From Chromatiaceae bacterium (GTDB lineage: Bacteria; Pseudomonadota; Gammaproteobacteria; Chromatiales; Chromatiaceae), in NCBI GenBank assembly GCA_024235255.1, contig JACKMT010000003.1, forward strand, positions 1-64,000: a DNA stretch of 64,000 nt. Reading direction: 5' to 3'. Of this stretch, positions 35,710 to 46,164 are shown piece after piece (the stretch's first letter is position 1; each line of letters opens with the position of its first letter). A model generated the notes under the pieces. The model saw nothing but the letters and a program-made list of their open reading frames with translations. It was not told the origin of the DNA and made no database searches. The translations under genes were made by a program, and so were the position numbers.

Positions 35710-36858
35710 ATGAAAATCACCAAGCTCACAACCTGGCAGGTACCGCCCCGCTGGTTGTTTCTTAAGATCGAAACCGACGAAGGGATCGCCGGTTGGGGCG
35801 AGCCTGTCATCGAGGGGCGCGCGGCAACCGTGGAAGCTGCCGTGCACGAATTTTCCGACAGCCTGATCGGGCGCGATCCGCGCCGCATCGAGGATATCTG
35901 GCAGATGCTCTACCGCGGCGGCTTCTACCGTGGCGGGCCGATTCTGATGTCGGCGATGGCGGGTATCGACCAGGCGCTGTGGGATATCAAGGGCAAGGCC
36001 CTCGGGGTGCCGGTGCACGAACTGCTCGGCGGAGCAGTGCGCGAGCGCATGCGCATGTACTGCTGGATCGGCGGCGACCGGCCCGGCAACGTCGCCCCGC
36101 AGGCAAAGGAGGTGGTGAACAAGGGGTTCACCGCTTTCAAGATGAACGGCACCCCCGAGCTGGCCATCGTCGACTCCCACCGCAAGATCGACGAGGCGGT
36201 GGCGCGGGTTGCCGAGGCTCGGGAAGCGGTCGGCAGCGACATCGGCATCGCCATCGACTTCCACGGGCGGGTGCACCGGCCCATGGCCAAGGTGCTGCTG
36301 CGCGAGCTGGAGCCGTTTCATCCGCTGTTCGTGGAGGAGCCGGTGCTGGCCGAGCAGCTCCACTGCCTGCCGCAGATCGCCGCTGGACTGGGCTACCCGA
36401 TCGCCACCGGGGAGCGACTGCACAGCCGCTTTGCTTTCCGCGACCTGTTCGAGGCGCGCGTGGTCGACATCGTGCAGCCGGACATCAGCCACTGCGGCGG
36501 CTTGACCGAGGCGCGCAAGATCGCGGTGATGGCCGAGGCGTACGACCTGGCCCTTGCACCCCATTGCCCGCTCGGTCCCCTAACTTTGGCCGCTTCACTG
36601 CAGCTCGACTTCATCTCCCACAACGCATTCATCCAGGAACAGAGCATGGGCATCCACTACAATGTCGACAACGATGTCCTCGACTATCTGGTGGACCCTG
36701 AGCCGCTGCGTATTGTCGACGGCTACCTGCCGCTGCTCGAGCGCCCCGGACTGGGTGTTGAGATCAACCAGGCATTCGTGGAAGAGAGGGCGCGCACGGG
36801 CCATCGCTGGCGCAATCCGCTCTGGCGTCACGAAGATGGGAGCGTTGCCGAATGGTAG
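35710..36858 (+). CDS. dgoD: D-galactonate dehydratase
   Basis: 382 aa, the same length as the characterised enzyme. Enolase-superfamily member of the mandelate racemase group converting D-galactonate to 2-dehydro-3-deoxy-D-galactonate. Metal ligands Asp183, Glu209 and Glu235 and catalytic His185 (AIDFHGRVH) and His285 (LAPHCPLGP) fall at the positions known for DgoD. Its end overlaps dgoA by seven bases. Together with dgoA and dgoK it forms the De Ley-Doudoroff pathway. Confidence 0.94.
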   Translation: MKITKLTTWQVPPRWLFLKIETDEGIAGWGEPVIEGRAATVEAAVHEFSDSLIGRDPRRIEDIWQMLYRGGFYRGGPILMSAMAGIDQALWDIKGKALGVPVHELLGGAVRERMRMYCWIGGDRPGNVAPQAKEVVNKGFTAFKMNGTPELAIVDSHRKIDEAVARVAEAREAVGSDIGIAIDFHGRVHRPMAKVLLRELEPFHPLFVEEPVLAEQLHCLPQIAAGLGYPIATGERLHSRFAFRDLFEARVVDIVQPDISHCGGLTEARKIAVMAEAYDLALAPHCPLGPLTLAASLQLDFISHNAFIQEQSMGIHYNVDNDVLDYLVDPEPLRIVDGYLPLLERPGLGVEINQAFVEERARTGHRWRNPLWRHEDGSVAEW

Positions 36859-37490
36859 CTCCTTTGCATGCCTTCGACCGCGCTTTCGAGCAGATGCCTC
36901 TGGTGGCTATCCTGCGCGGCGTGAAACCGGATGAAGTTCTGCCGCTCGCGGATCTTCTGATCGAGGCAGGTTTCACCCTGATCGAGATACCGCTCAACTC
37001 ACCGGACCCGTTTACCAGCATCCGGCGTCTGGTCGAGCACTGCCCGGCTGAGGTGCTGGTGGGCGCCGGGACGGTGCTGCTGGCGGAAGATGCCCGGCGT
37101 CTCGGCGATCTCGGCGCCCGCCTGCTGGTCACCCCCAACACCGATTGTGCGGTAATCCGGGCGGGGTGTGAGGCGGGGCTGGTACCGATCATCGGCTGCC
37201 TGACGCCGAGCGAGGCATTCACTGCCCTGGCCTGCGGTGCCGCCGCGTTGAAGCTCTTTCCCGCGGGCCGCCTCGCTCCGGGCTATGCCGGCGACATCAA
37301 AACGGTGCTGCCGACCGGCACCCGGCTGTTGGGCGTGGGCGGAATCGGCACCGGGCAGATCGCCGCCTACCGCGCAGGGGGATACGACGGGTTCGGTATC
37401 GGCAGCAGCCTCTACCGACCTGGCCGTCCGGCCGACGAGGTCGGTGCTCTGGCAAGGGAACTGGTCGCCCAATGGCGCTCAGGGGGTTGA
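36852..37490 (+). CDS. dgoA: 2-dehydro-3-deoxy-6-phosphogalactonate aldolase
   Basis: 212 aa class I aldolase of the KDPG/KDPGal family. The Schiff-base lysine is Lys134 (ALKLFPAG) and the acid/base Glu45 lies in IEIPLNSPDP. It splits KDPGal to pyruvate and glyceraldehyde-3-phosphate. The start lies inside the last codons of dgoD; one base separates its stop from dgoK. The LNSPDPF wording favours the galactonate over the gluconate (Entner-Doudoroff) aldolase. Confidence 0.92.
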   Translation: MVAPLHAFDRAFEQMPLVAILRGVKPDEVLPLADLLIEAGFTLIEIPLNSPDPFTSIRRLVEHCPAEVLVGAGTVLLAEDARRLGDLGARLLVTPNTDCAVIRAGCEAGLVPIIGCLTPSEAFTALACGAAALKLFPAGRLAPGYAGDIKTVLPTGTRLLGVGGIGTGQIAAYRAGGYDGFGIGSSLYRPGRPADEVGALARELVAQWRSGG

Positions 37491-37491
37491 G

Positions 37492-38433
37492 ATGGAGCGG
37501 CAAGTCATCATCGTCGACTGGGGCACGAGCAATTTCCGCTCCTGGCTGATTGAGCAGCAGAGCGGCAGGGTACTGGACGAAATCGCGGACGGGTTGGGCA
37601 TGGCATCCCTTGCGCCTTCGCAGTTTCCCGTCTACTGCGCCGAGCGCCTCGGTGAGTGGCGCCGTGGCAACGCGCCTGCTCTCTATATGGCAGGCATGGT
37701 GGGGGCAGCCCAGGGCTGGGTAGCCGCACCGCAACTTCCGCTCCCCGTGAAATGCACCGATCTCGCCGTCCGGGTAATGGCCGCTCCCGGATTGGAAAAC
37801 GCATGGATAGTGCCGGGTGCGCGGGTTGCCGGAGACGCCTCTGAAAGCGTAATGCCAGATGTGATGCGCGGAGAGGAGGTGCAGATCTTTGGTGCCATGG
37901 AATTGAGTAGCCGGCGCAGCGGTCTGCTCTGTCTGCCCGGTACCCACAGCAAGTGGGCTAGGGTTGTCGACGGCACGCTGATGCACTTCACCACCTCGAT
38001 GACGGGTGAGCTATACACCCTGCTGATGGAACACTCGATCCTGGGCCGGGATGTAAAGGAGAAGGGTGTGCCCGACCCGGTGGACGGTGGTGCCTTCGCG
38101 CGCGGTCTGGGACAGACAACAACCCCCGGAGGGCTGCTGCACCAGCTGTTCACCACCCGCGCCATGCTGCTGGAGCGGCAGCTGCGGGAGGATGAGATAG
38201 CCGGTTACCTCTCCGGTGTTGTGATCGGCAGCGAGATAGCGGCGATGACAGAACTCTATCCACCCCGGGAGGAACAGGCGCTACTGCTGGTCTGCGGTGA
38301 ACAGCTGCGCAGAACCTACGAATATGCGCTGGCGCATGCAGGCTATGAGTCGAGTTGGATAGCGGCGCGGGAGGCCTCACTCAACGGCGTGCGGCAGATC
38401 ATCCGCTTGCATGGAGGTAAAAACGATGGCTGA
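37492..38433 (+). CDS. dgoK: 2-dehydro-3-deoxygalactonokinase
   Basis: 313 aa kinase of the DgoK family (about 20 residues longer than the E. coli protein). N-terminal phosphate motif DWGTSNFRSWLI, then LYMAGMVGAAQGWV, CLPGTHSKWARV and SMTGELYTLL, all conserved in DgoK. Phosphorylates 2-dehydro-3-deoxy-D-galactonate. It overlaps the next gene by eight bases. True start is the ATG right after dgoA; an upstream frame extension is not coding. Confidence 0.93.
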   Translation: MERQVIIVDWGTSNFRSWLIEQQSGRVLDEIADGLGMASLAPSQFPVYCAERLGEWRRGNAPALYMAGMVGAAQGWVAAPQLPLPVKCTDLAVRVMAAPGLENAWIVPGARVAGDASESVMPDVMRGEEVQIFGAMELSSRRSGLLCLPGTHSKWARVVDGTLMHFTTSMTGELYTLLMEHSILGRDVKEKGVPDPVDGGAFARGLGQTTTPGGLLHQLFTTRAMLLERQLREDEIAGYLSGVVIGSEIAAMTELYPPREEQALLLVCGEQLRRTYEYALAHAGYESSWIAAREASLNGVRQIIRLHGGKNDG

Positions 38434-38963
38434 CCAGGAATTCCATCCTTCCCGTCTGATCGTGGTGATGGGCGTCGCCGGCTGCGGCAAATCCAGCGTC
38501 GGCATCGCCTTGGCGAAAAGGCTGGGAAGGCCGTTTATCGATGCCGACGACTACCACCCGCCAGCCAATGTCGCCAAGATGTCCCGCGGTATCCCACTGA
38601 CCGATACAGAGCGCTGGCCCTGGCTGGACAATGTCGGGGCGGCAATGAAGGAGCAGGCCAGACGAACCGGTGGAGTGGTCGCCGCCTGCTCTGCGCTGCG
38701 CCGAGGTTACCGTGAGCGGCTGATCATGGCAGCCGGCGAGTCGATCCTGTTCATCTTTCTCCATGGAGAGCGGGAATTGATTGCACAGCGTATGGCGGCG
38801 CGCACTGGCCACTTCATGCCGACCGGCCTGCTCGACAGTCAGTTCGCCACCCTTGAACCCCTGGGGCCAGATGAAAACCACCTGAAAATCGACATCGGGC
38901 CGAGCGTGCCTACATTGGTGGAAAGTATCCACAATCAACTGAATAGAAGATGGAAACTGGAAA

Positions 38964-38977
<14 letters not shown>
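38426..38977 (+). CDS. gntK: Gluconokinase
   Basis: 183 aa GntK-type kinase. P-loop VMGVAGCGKSSVG (~residues 13-25), then FIDADDYHPPANVAKMSRGIPLTDTERWPWL, a hallmark of gluconokinases, and LRRGYRERL. Produces 6-phosphogluconate. GGAGG precedes the ATG, which lies inside the end of dgoK. Its 3' end overlaps gnd by 14 bases. Confidence 0.93.
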
Positions 38978-40385
<1,408 letters not shown>

Positions 40386-40581
40386 CTCTCGGAATAAAAG
40401 CAAGTCGCATGGACCCGGCTACCCGTCATAGAGAATCAAGGGTTCACCACTTGGTCTTTGATCTGTCGTATTTTTACCTGCTCAATCGTTGTCACAGTAG
40501 GAGAGCAATTTTTTCCAGCATTTGGTGAGCAATCAACCGGGCACCTGCTCAGCTCGCAACAGCCAGGATAAACAGGAGAAT

Positions 40582-41073
40582 ATGATGAGTGAATCAGTCA
40601 AACCCATACCGGATGGTATGCACAGCCTTACCCCTTACCTGACGGTTAAAGATGCGCCGGCAGCCATCGAGTTTTACCGGCGCGCCTTCGGGGCGGAGGA
40701 GTTGCTGCGCATCCCCGGTCCGGACGGCCGTTTGCTGCACGCCAGTCTGAAAATCGGTGACTCGGCGTTGATGATGTCGGAAGAGTTTCCCGAATGGGGC
40801 GGTAACGGGCCATTGTCGCTGGGCGGCTCCCCTGTCTCCATCCATCTCTACGTTGAAGAGGTGGAGAGCGCTTGGGCGAAAGCGGTCGATGCCGGGTGCG
40901 AAGTGACAATGCCGCTGGAGGATACCTTCTGGGGCGATCGCTTCGGCTCGCTGCGCGATCCGTTCGGTCATCTCTGGTCCATGGCAATGTGCATTCGCGA
41001 GCTGACCACCGAGGAGATTGTCGCCGCGGCCGCCAAGATCGACTTCACCAAGCCGTGCGGCGGGGAAGGCTAG
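40582..41073 (+). CDS. VOC/glyoxalase-superfamily protein (PhnB-like)
   Basis: 163 aa. YLTVKDAPAAIEFYRRAFGAEELLRIPGPDGR opens the first beta-alpha-beta-beta-beta unit; SIHLYVEEVESAWAKAVDAGCEV and DRFGSLRDPFGHLWSMA the second. PhnB-type members bind small ligands and metal is not always present. AGGAG precedes the double ATG. First of five co-directional genes leading to the ECF sigma factor; the gap to the next gene is three bases. Confidence 0.85.
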   Translation: MMSESVKPIPDGMHSLTPYLTVKDAPAAIEFYRRAFGAEELLRIPGPDGRLLHASLKIGDSALMMSEEFPEWGGNGPLSLGGSPVSIHLYVEEVESAWAKAVDAGCEVTMPLEDTFWGDRFGSLRDPFGHLWSMAMCIRELTTEEIVAAAAKIDFTKPCGGEG

Positions 41074-41076
41074 CAT

Positions 41077-41433
41077 ATGGCGTACCTGTTGATCATACGG
41101 GAACCGCGAGGCCAGCGCGCCGAACGCACCGAAGCGGAAGGGAGGCAAGTCTACGCGTCGATGCTGAAGTTCAGTGACGGTTTGGCGAAGCGCGGCATTC
41201 TGGTCGCGGCTGAATCCTTGAGAGATGACTCCCAAGGTCTCCGCATCACCATCCGGGAAGGCAAGACCAAGCTGATCGATGGGCCGTTTACCGAATCCAA
41301 AGAGATGGTCGGCGGCTTCTTTCTGTTGAATGTCGGCAGCCGTCAGGAGGCGATCGAAATTGCCAAACAATGCCCCGCAGCCAGGTTCGCGACGGTTGAA
41401 ATCCGCGAGCTGGCGCCCTGTTGCGAGTCGTGA
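41077..41433 (+). CDS. DGPF/YCII-domain protein
   Basis: 118 aa YCII-related protein with the name-giving motif DGPFTESKEMVGGFFLL. DGPF proteins are the usual genomic partners of ECF42 sigma factors, and one lies four genes downstream here. The N-terminus MAYLLIIREPRG is normal. Molecular role is not established; an enzyme of the dimeric alpha-beta barrel fold is likely. Confidence 0.88.
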   Translation: MAYLLIIREPRGQRAERTEAEGRQVYASMLKFSDGLAKRGILVAAESLRDDSQGLRITIREGKTKLIDGPFTESKEMVGGFFLLNVGSRQEAIEIAKQCPAARFATVEIRELAPCCES

Positions 41434-41473
41434 GCCGCCAGGCTGCCGCACCATATAACAGAGGATCCACCCC

Positions 41474-41944
41474 ATGAATATGTCCGCAAAAACCAATACC
41501 GTATCGATACTCAGGATCATCAAGGCGCCGCCGGAGCGGGTCTATCGCGCCTTTGTCGACCCAGATGCCAAAGTCCGCTGGGAGCCCCCTTTCGGCTTTG
41601 TCGGCAAGATCCACGAATGGGACTGCCGCGTTGGCGGCCGCTATCATATGTCGTTTGTCAATTTCTCCACCGGTACGACCCATAGCTTTGGCGGTGAGTT
41701 CGTTGAGCTGGTTGAAAACGAACGAGTCGTGGTTACCGATGCCTTCGACGATCCAAACCTGCCGGGGACGATGCGGACCACCATATTACTGCGGCCGGTC
41801 GTAAACGGAACCGAACTGAGCATCGTGCAGGCCGGATTGCCGGAAGCCATACCATTGGAGTTCTGCTATGCCGGCTGGCAGGAGTCCCTCGTGCAGTTGG
41901 GGCAGCTGGTGGAGTTTGCGGTCCCGGATGCCCCCGACATGTGA
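41474..41944 (+). CDS. SRPBCC/AHSA1-like protein
   Basis: 156 aa START-like domain of the Aha1/SRPBCC group: SILRIIKAPPERVYRAFVDPDAKVRWEPP, GGRYHMSF, GGEFVELVENERVVVTDAF and the final helix GWQESLVQLGQLVEFA. Such domains bind hydrophobic ligands. Operonic with its neighbours (short gaps). Confidence 0.87.
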   Translation: MNMSAKTNTVSILRIIKAPPERVYRAFVDPDAKVRWEPPFGFVGKIHEWDCRVGGRYHMSFVNFSTGTTHSFGGEFVELVENERVVVTDAFDDPNLPGTMRTTILLRPVVNGTELSIVQAGLPEAIPLEFCYAGWQESLVQLGQLVEFAVPDAPDM

Positions 41945-41963
41945 TACGGGAGGTGAGATAGTC

Positions 41964-42329
41964 ATGAGTTACATCGATGTTTTCGTGCTACCGGTGCCGC
42001 GCTCCAGGCTGGAAGAGTACCGCAGCATGGCCGCACTGGCCTGCAGGGTCTGGATTGAGCACGGTGCGTTGGAGTACCGGGAATTCCTTGCCGATGATGT
42101 CCCGAACGGGGAGGTCACATCGTTTCCGATGAGCGTGCGGATCCAGGACGATGAGATCGTTGGGATCGGCTATGCGCGCTACGTTTCGCGCGAACATCGT
42201 GATGAGGTGACGCGCAAGGTGATGGCCGACGAGCGGATGGCGGATTGCATGGACCCGCACAAGCTGCCGTTTGATGGCAAACGGCTTATCTGGGGCGGTT
42301 TCAAGCGGTTGATCGGCAGTGACGACTGA
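41964..42329 (+). CDS. DUF1428 family protein
   Basis: 121 aa, matching the small DUF1428 family of dimeric alpha-beta barrel-like proteins: MSYIDVFVLPVPRSRLEEYR, HGALEYREFLADDVP, DPHKLPFDGKRLIWGGF. Function unknown. Its end overlaps the ECF sigma factor gene by 11 bases. GGGAGG ribosome binding site upstream. Confidence 0.85.
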   Translation: MSYIDVFVLPVPRSRLEEYRSMAALACRVWIEHGALEYREFLADDVPNGEVTSFPMSVRIQDDEIVGIGYARYVSREHRDEVTRKVMADERMADCMDPHKLPFDGKRLIWGGFKRLIGSDD

Positions 42330-43626
42330 GCAGACAGAGCGGATCGCCGGAGATTGCCGGGCGACGCTCGCGGCCGTTTGGCGCCTGGAGTCCGGGCGCA
42401 TCATGGCAGCTGTCATGCATATCGTGCGCGACTTGGCCTTGGCCGAGGAGTTGGTTCAGGATGCATTGGTCCGCGCGCTGGAAAAGTGGCGTGAGCAGGG
42501 TGTTCCCGAAAATCCGGCCGGCTGGTTGCTGGCGACGGCAAGAAACCGCGCTATTGATACGTTGCGGCGACAAGCCAATTTCAGCGGTATCCAGCGGCAG
42601 CTCAGCGATGAGCTGCCGTCGCAGACGGCGGCCGATGCGGTCGAGGCGGCGGCCGAAGCAGTGGTCGACGATGATGTGCTGCGGCTGATGTTCACAGTCT
42701 GCCACCCGCTGTTGTCGCCCGAGGCGAGAGTGGCGCTGGTGCTGCGGCTGGTCAATGGCTTGAGTATCGTGGAAATCGCGCGCGCCTACCTGGTGCCGGA
42801 AGCGACCGTTGCCCAGCGCATTACCCGCGCAAAACGTACCTTGAAAGCGGCACATGTCCCGTTTGAGCTGCCGCCATCCGAACATCGGGGTGAGCGGCTT
42901 CAATCCGTGCTTGAAGCAGTCTACCTGCTCTTCAATGCCGGCTACGCCGCCACTGATGGTGAGCAGTGGCTACGTCCGACGCTGTGCGACGAGGCGTTGC
43001 GCCTGGCGCGCAGTCTGGCGAGTCTCGTTCCCGAAGATGCCGAAGTGCTCGGGCTGGCTGCCTTGCTGGAGTTCCAGGCGTCCCGTTCGGCGGCCCGTGT
43101 CGACAGCGACGGCACGCCGATCCTGTTGCAGCAGCAGGATCGGGCGCGTTGGGACCGGTTGATGATTCACCGGGGAGGCGGCTACCTGCAGCAGGCTTTT
43201 GCGCTCGGCCAGCCGGTTGGCAGCTACTGCATTCAGGCCGCCATCGCCCAGTGTCACGCCCGTGCGGGAAGCTGGCAGCAGACGGATTGGGAAGAGGTCG
43301 CAGCGTTGTACGACGGGTTGCTGCAGGCGCAACCTTCGCCGGTTACGGAATTGAACCGGGCCGTGGCTATTGGGATGGCGGACGGGCCCGATGCCGGCCT
43401 GCAGATCGTTGAAGCGCTGCTGAGTCAGGGGCAGCTGTCCACTTATCACCTGCTGTTCAGCGTCAGGGGAGATCTGCTGCTAAAGCTGGGAAGGCTCGAT
43501 GAGGCGCGGTCGAATTTCCTGCGGGCTGCTGAGATGACACGAAACAAGCAGGAGAAAAAATTGCTGCAGCGCCGGGCGACCGAATGTGCAGCCGCTTCGC
43601 CTGCATCCACTATCGTGCCGCACTGA
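42319..43626 (+). CDS. ECF42-type RNA polymerase sigma factor with TPR-like tail
   Basis: 435 aa. Sigma-70 region 2 (IVRDLALAEELVQDALVRALEKW, WLLATARNRAIDTLRR) and region 4 (LVNGLSIVEIARAYLVPEATVAQRITRAKRTL) occupy the first ~180 residues. The remaining ~250 residues form the helical extension of the ECF42 group (LEAVYLLFNAGY, ELNRAVAIGM, GRLDEARSNFLRAAEMTRN). GTG start inside the DUF1428 gene. No anti-sigma factor is near; the C-terminal extension is thought to replace it. It probably controls the four upstream genes. Confidence 0.92.
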   Translation: MTTEQTERIAGDCRATLAAVWRLESGRIMAAVMHIVRDLALAEELVQDALVRALEKWREQGVPENPAGWLLATARNRAIDTLRRQANFSGIQRQLSDELPSQTAADAVEAAAEAVVDDDVLRLMFTVCHPLLSPEARVALVLRLVNGLSIVEIARAYLVPEATVAQRITRAKRTLKAAHVPFELPPSEHRGERLQSVLEAVYLLFNAGYAATDGEQWLRPTLCDEALRLARSLASLVPEDAEVLGLAALLEFQASRSAARVDSDGTPILLQQQDRARWDRLMIHRGGGYLQQAFALGQPVGSYCIQAAIAQCHARAGSWQQTDWEEVAALYDGLLQAQPSPVTELNRAVAIGMADGPDAGLQIVEALLSQGQLSTYHLLFSVRGDLLLKLGRLDEARSNFLRAAEMTRNKQEKKLLQRRATECAAASPASTIVPH

Positions 43627-43784
43627 ACAATACAGCGGCGAAATTGCCGGCAACCGCCATTTCCGCTGCGTCAACTGTGTAGAGGACGCGGAATAGCGGC
43701 TCCGTACAGTGTTTCCTGTTGAGCCTTTGCCCGGGACGGCACTTAATAATAATCGAAAATCCGAGAAGGTCTGCTGCCCCGTTT

Positions 43785-44384
43785 TTATACACGCACTCGT
43801 CTAGACAGCCACATTTTCAGTACATAAAGCCAAGGCAGTCCCCAGACAGCAAGTATCTTCCTTCTCTTTGCAATCAAATCAGTCAGTTCGATCACCATAT
43901 TGGCATTCACTTCCCTGGCCATGGGCAGGATAAACTGCTCTGTTTGAGCAAGGTAATCGGTAATCTTATGATTGGGATGGGTATCGCGATGCAGGTCGGT
44001 CAGGTTGCTGATGCGGTCGGCGCATTTCAGTATCTTGGCACGCACCGAGCCTGTCTCCAGCACCCGCTGGAGGTATTGAGCCTTGGTCTCCTCTTTGCGT
44101 CGGGTCACTTCTAGCACGAGGTCAACCACCTGGTTGCCCTCAGAGTCGGTCCGGCGGATCTCTTCGATCTGCGTATCGGGGAGATCTTCCAGCAGGTCGT
44201 GGATCAGCGATGCCTTGAGCAGGACGCTGTCATTGTAATATTTATAATCCAGCAAAATACCCAGAGTGGAGAAGCCGTGCCTGAACTGATTGCCGCCCAC
44301 CTTTCTGCTGACGCTTGTCAAGGCAGTGGCTTTCAGAACGTATGGGGCAAGCACGAGATGTTTTAGTCTGTCAAGATCACTCAT
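43785..44384 (-). CDS. HD-domain hydrolase (SpoT/MESH1-like)
   Basis: 199 aa. The HD metal site can be read as RHGFSTLGILLDY (His), SLIHDLLEDLPDT (HD) and KCADRISNLTDL (Asp), the order of SpoT-type (p)ppGpp hydrolases. No synthetase, TGS or ACT domain. A weakly hydrophobic C-terminus (AVWGLPWLYVLKMWL) may touch the membrane. It could act on (p)ppGpp or another nucleotide. Single gene. Confidence 0.75.
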   Translation of the reverse strand: MSDLDRLKHLVLAPYVLKATALTSVSRKVGGNQFRHGFSTLGILLDYKYYNDSVLLKASLIHDLLEDLPDTQIEEIRRTDSEGNQVVDLVLEVTRRKEETKAQYLQRVLETGSVRAKILKCADRISNLTDLHRDTHPNHKITDYLAQTEQFILPMAREVNANMVIELTDLIAKRRKILAVWGLPWLYVLKMWLSRRVRV

Positions 44385-44751
44385 TAATATTGTACTCTTC
44401 GATCAGGCGGCTCCGAAAATCAATAACTTGCGCTGGGCGACACGGGATTCTCTTAATACTTAAATCGTCCGGTGCCGGGAATGATTGAGTTGATAACGCC
44501 AAAACCAATATATCGAACGATATCGCGCCTCCGCCTTTTATGCCAGTCTCTCGCTGCGGTTGAACAGAAAATAACCGGTGCCACCAAATACCCCGACATC
44601 GACCCTTGCTGTTCCTAGGCTGGTGAGCGAACGATCCAGGCGACAGGCACAGCTCGGATACTCGTGGCCAGCCACCGGACCGGTGACCGGGCATGGATGT
44701 CCCGCAGGTGGAAAAGGTATAAAATAGAGGCCGTTTTTACGGATTATTGCA
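44385..44751. other. Divergent intergenic region
   Basis: Separates the HD hydrolase gene (minus) from the two-component operon (plus). No repeat or confident promoter seen. Frames here are short and without ribosome binding sites. Confidence 0.4.
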
Positions 44752-46164
44752 GTGAAAATCGGCATACAGTCGCGCTTGTTCATCGCCTTTCTAGGGTCGA
44801 TTGCTTTGGCAGTTGCAGCCATGGCCCTGCTGGTGAATTGGAGTTTCCAGCGGGGACTGGAGGAGTACCTGCATCAGCAGGAGACAAGCAGCTTTACCAG
44901 GGTGCTTGATACTTTAGCCTTGAACTACAACGACTTCGGTAGTTGGGATTTCTTACGCAATAATCGGTTTGCATGGCATATGATCATGGATGAGGTCATA
45001 GGCCGGTCGAATGCAGCCACCTCCCTGGCGGTGTCGGAGCAAAGGCCCGCACCGCTGAGCCCCAGACTGCCGCCCAGCACCATTTTCGATCTGCGTCAGC
45101 GGCTGCGGTTGTTCGACGCCGACGGCAATCTGGTAATCGGTCATGAGCCGGTCGGTCTGGTCAAGATACGGAGCCCGATTATCTGGGCAGGCAAAACCGT
45201 GGGTCATCTTGAATTGATTCGCAAAGAGATTATCAACGATGAACTGGCATTGGGGTTCCAGGTCAGCCAAAGGCACACCTATCTCCTGATATCTATACTG
45301 ACATTGATGTTGGCGATGCTGACCTCCATGGTGTTGGCCCGTCGTCTGCTGCGGCCTGTCCGCAGCATCGCTGAGGGTGCCAATAAACTGGCAGCCGGAG
45401 AGTACCAGATGCGCATCAGCATCGAACGGGATGATGAACTTGGCCGTCTGGCCGGGGATTTCAACCATCTGGCCGGCGCCTTGGAGCGCAATGAACAGCT
45501 CCGTCGGCAGTGGATTGCGGACATCTCTCACGAGCTGCGCACCCCGCTGGCCATTCTCAGAAGCGAACTTGAAGCTTTGCTGGACGGTATCCGTCAAACA
45601 TCGCCCCAGCGATTGCAGGCGCTGCATGGTGAAGTGCTGAATCTTGGCAAGTTGGTCGACGACCTTTATGAGCTGGCGCTTTCCGATCAGGGCTCCCTCG
45701 ATTACCGACGGGAGCCGCTGGACCTGTCTGATCTTGTCGATCAGGTGGTTGAGGGCTTTCGGCCACGCTTCGGCGAACGGGAGCTGGATCTGGTCAATCG
45801 CCTATCGGGGCCTATGCCTTTCAATGGCGACAGTCGCCGTTTACGGCAGCTATTTGTCAACCTGCTGGAGAACTCGCTGCGTTACACGGATCCCGGAGGT
45901 GCGCTGGTGATCGACCGGCAAAACCGCAGCAACGGGTATCTGATACGCCTGACGGACACCAAGCCGGGCGTGCCTGACGAGGCGCTGCCCCGCTTGTTCG
46001 AACGGCTTTACCGGGTGGACCGTTCTCGCAGCCGTGCGTTGGGGGGTGCTGGACTGGGATTGGCCATCTGCCGCAATATCGTCGAGGCGCACGGCGGCAG
46101 AATTGAGGTCGACCACGCGGAAACCGGCGGATTGGGTGTCAATATCCATCTGCCCGTCAACTGA
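44752..46164 (+). CDS. Sensor histidine kinase, BaeS-like
   Basis: 470 aa. Two membrane helices (~8-30 and ~176-197) flank a periplasmic sensor of ~145 residues, then HAMP (~198-250), HisKA with phospho-accepting His260 (ADISHELRTPL) and HATPase (N box NLLENSLRYTDPGG, G2 box GLGLAICRNIVEAHGG). GTG start. The stop overlaps the response regulator start by one base. The set resembles BaeSR, which responds to envelope stress, but no efflux operon is adjacent. Confidence 0.9.
   Translation: MKIGIQSRLFIAFLGSIALAVAAMALLVNWSFQRGLEEYLHQQETSSFTRVLDTLALNYNDFGSWDFLRNNRFAWHMIMDEVIGRSNAATSLAVSEQRPAPLSPRLPPSTIFDLRQRLRLFDADGNLVIGHEPVGLVKIRSPIIWAGKTVGHLELIRKEIINDELALGFQVSQRHTYLLISILTLMLAMLTSMVLARRLLRPVRSIAEGANKLAAGEYQMRISIERDDELGRLAGDFNHLAGALERNEQLRRQWIADISHELRTPLAILRSELEALLDGIRQTSPQRLQALHGEVLNLGKLVDDLYELALSDQGSLDYRREPLDLSDLVDQVVEGFRPRFGERELDLVNRLSGPMPFNGDSRRLRQLFVNLLENSLRYTDPGGALVIDRQNRSNGYLIRLTDTKPGVPDEALPRLFERLYRVDRSRSRALGGAGLGLAICRNIVEAHGGRIEVDHAETGGLGVNIHLPVN

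Noticed and set aside
34566..35888. 440-codon minus-strand frame opposite dctM/dgoD
   Set aside because: His/Asp/Gln-rich translation typical of the antisense of GC-rich membrane-protein genes; no ribosome binding site or domain.
42966..43412. 148-codon plus-strand frame within the sigma factor
   Set aside because: Alternative frame of the ECF42 gene; Arg/Gly-rich and without signals.
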